Below are positions 6,326 through 6,962 of a stretch of DNA of 6,962 bases, piece after piece. The notes beneath the pieces are model-generated. The model searched no databases. It was given only the letters and a program-made list of their open reading frames with translations, and was not told where the DNA came from. The position numbers and the translations under genes were made by a program. Each line of letters begins with the position of its first letter. Position 1 is the first letter of the stretch. Location of the stretch: positions 1 through 6,962 of the forward strand of contig CALMCK010000163.1 of the NCBI GenBank assembly GCA_937862845.1, in the 5' to 3' direction. Source of the stretch: an uncultured Burkholderiaceae bacterium (GTDB lineage: Bacteria; Pseudomonadota; Gammaproteobacteria; Burkholderiales; Burkholderiaceae).

Positions 6326-6353
6326 AAAAGGGCTCCTCGTTTGTAGAGAACCC
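6326..6353 (-). terminator. Attenuator-like hairpin with short T-run in the helicase leader
   Basis: On the minus strand GGGTTCT and GGAGCCC can pair over 7 positions (two are G-U), followed directly by TTTT and then AAAAT. The form resembles a weak intrinsic terminator placed 44 bases before the helicase start codon. It may end read-through from ubiH or attenuate the helicase transcript; the short T-run makes either claim tentative. Confidence 0.35.
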
Positions 6354-6562
6354 ATCGGACCATCAAGCAACTTGCAATGACAGCACTGTATAAATGCGCT
6401 GAAATATGACTGGTGTGTGCACCAGAGAGAAAGAAAAAGCTAACAATAAATCAAGGAACTTTAAACAGCATTCCTGCGGTAAACGACTGATTTCTTTTAT
6501 TGTTGATGGCAGACCGCTATTTTACTGTGTTTTTGCGTATTCACCTAATTTATTTCTATAAT

Positions 6563-6962
6563 TTAACGCAAACCGTACATAAATTGCTTGGCTATTCGGC
6601 TTTTTAACCACGGTTGTGCATTCAATATTGAAAAAATCCCGCTGCGCACGTGCGAACCGCCGAAGTCAAATGTGAATCCTCGCGCCATGCCGTCGGTGGT
6701 GGCGGTGGTGATGCGGCGGTCGAGTTGGCGCTCGTGTGTGAATGCGAGCAGCGCTTGAGCGGTGTGCGTGCTGTGATTGAGCTGTTGATTCAACACATGA
6801 GCATCGCGCAACCCCAGATTGAAGCCTTGGCCAGCGACGGGGTGCAGCGTTTGTGCGGCGTTGCCGATGTTGCATTGGCGTTTGCTGTGTTGGTGGTTTT
6901 GTTTTAAACCCAGCTCAAAGGCATGGCGCGCACCGACGCTGGCGATGCGGCCGGTCAGGTGT
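6563..6962 (-). CDS. ubiH: UbiH/UbiF-family FAD-dependent monooxygenase, 5' part cut by window edge
   Basis: C-terminal 132 residues of a UbiH/UbiF/VisC-family flavin hydroxylase, which adds a hydroxyl group to the ring of ubiquinone precursors at the inner membrane. Seen: the family signature IGNAAQTLHPVAGQGFNLGLRD, matching the second FAD-binding (GD-like) motif of this family, then a Leu/Gln-rich helix, a basic ERQLDRR segment, TTDGMARGF, and the tail FMYGLR. These features resemble UbiH more than UbiF, but the two share most of them. The N-terminal Rossmann GxGxxG motif is outside the window. The reading frame is open to the right edge. It runs in the same direction as the helicase, 280 bases upstream. 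Confidence 0.88.
   Translation of the reverse strand, partial: HLTGRIASVGARHAFELGLKQNHQHSKRQCNIGNAAQTLHPVAGQGFNLGLRDAHVLNQQLNHSTHTAQALLAFTHERQLDRRITTATTDGMARGFTFDFGGSHVRSGIFSILNAQPWLKSRIAKQFMYGLR

Larger units (their letters stand above)
6283..6562 (-). other. 280-base gene-free leader region before the helicase, hairpin-rich
   Basis: No credible ORF lies here. Reading toward the helicase, the stretch is AT-rich and holds several short hairpins: CTGGTG-CACA-CACCAG (6410-6425), a 6-bp stem with one G-U (6381-6401), a 7-bp stem with two G-U pairs followed by four Ts (6326-6353), and an 8-bp perfect stem beside the ribosome site (6300-6319). I found no convincing -35/-10 pair; a lone TAAAAT at 6519-6524 is weak. 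There is no obvious terminator after the ubiH stop, so read-through from ubiH is possible. Long leaders are known for some bacterial DEAD-box genes, for example E. coli deaD. Confidence 0.5.

Overview
The window reads as ordinary chromosomal DNA of a Gram-negative proteobacterium, most likely a betaproteobacterium of the Burkholderiales type. That placement is an inference from three things: divergent yajQ/murB, a UbiH-family monooxygenase, and a type IV pilin with the FTLLE processing site. No taxonomic search was possible. Coding density is high. I see no insertion sequence, prophage, CRISPR array, tRNA or rRNA.

Layout. On the left, a minus-strand pair runs yajQ, then a PduO-type cob(I)alamin adenosyltransferase that is cut by the left edge. 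A short intergenic region with an extended -10 promoter separates yajQ from the divergent plus-strand group murB - trmB - type IV pilin. MurB makes UDP-MurNAc for peptidoglycan, TrmB makes m7G46 in tRNA, and the pilin is a surface fibre subunit. The pilin gene ends in a long hairpin that probably serves as a two-way terminator, shared with ribF arriving from the other side.

The right half is all minus strand. ribF (FMN/FAD synthesis) has its own TATAAT box. Next comes an RhlE-like DEAD-box RNA helicase with a glycine/arginine/asparagine-rich tail of about 185 residues and its own terminator. Upstream of it lies a 280-base gene-free stretch, then the C-terminal third of a UbiH-family FAD monooxygenase (ubiquinone synthesis) cut by the right edge.

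The genes are mostly housekeeping and do not form a single pathway; a loose thread is flavin and cofactor metabolism (RibF makes FAD, used by MurB and UbiH). No new multi-gene system is visible. The points most worth a second look are the hairpin-rich leader before the helicase, which holds two competing partners for the segment next to the ribosome binding site, and the unclear start and promoter of the pilin gene.
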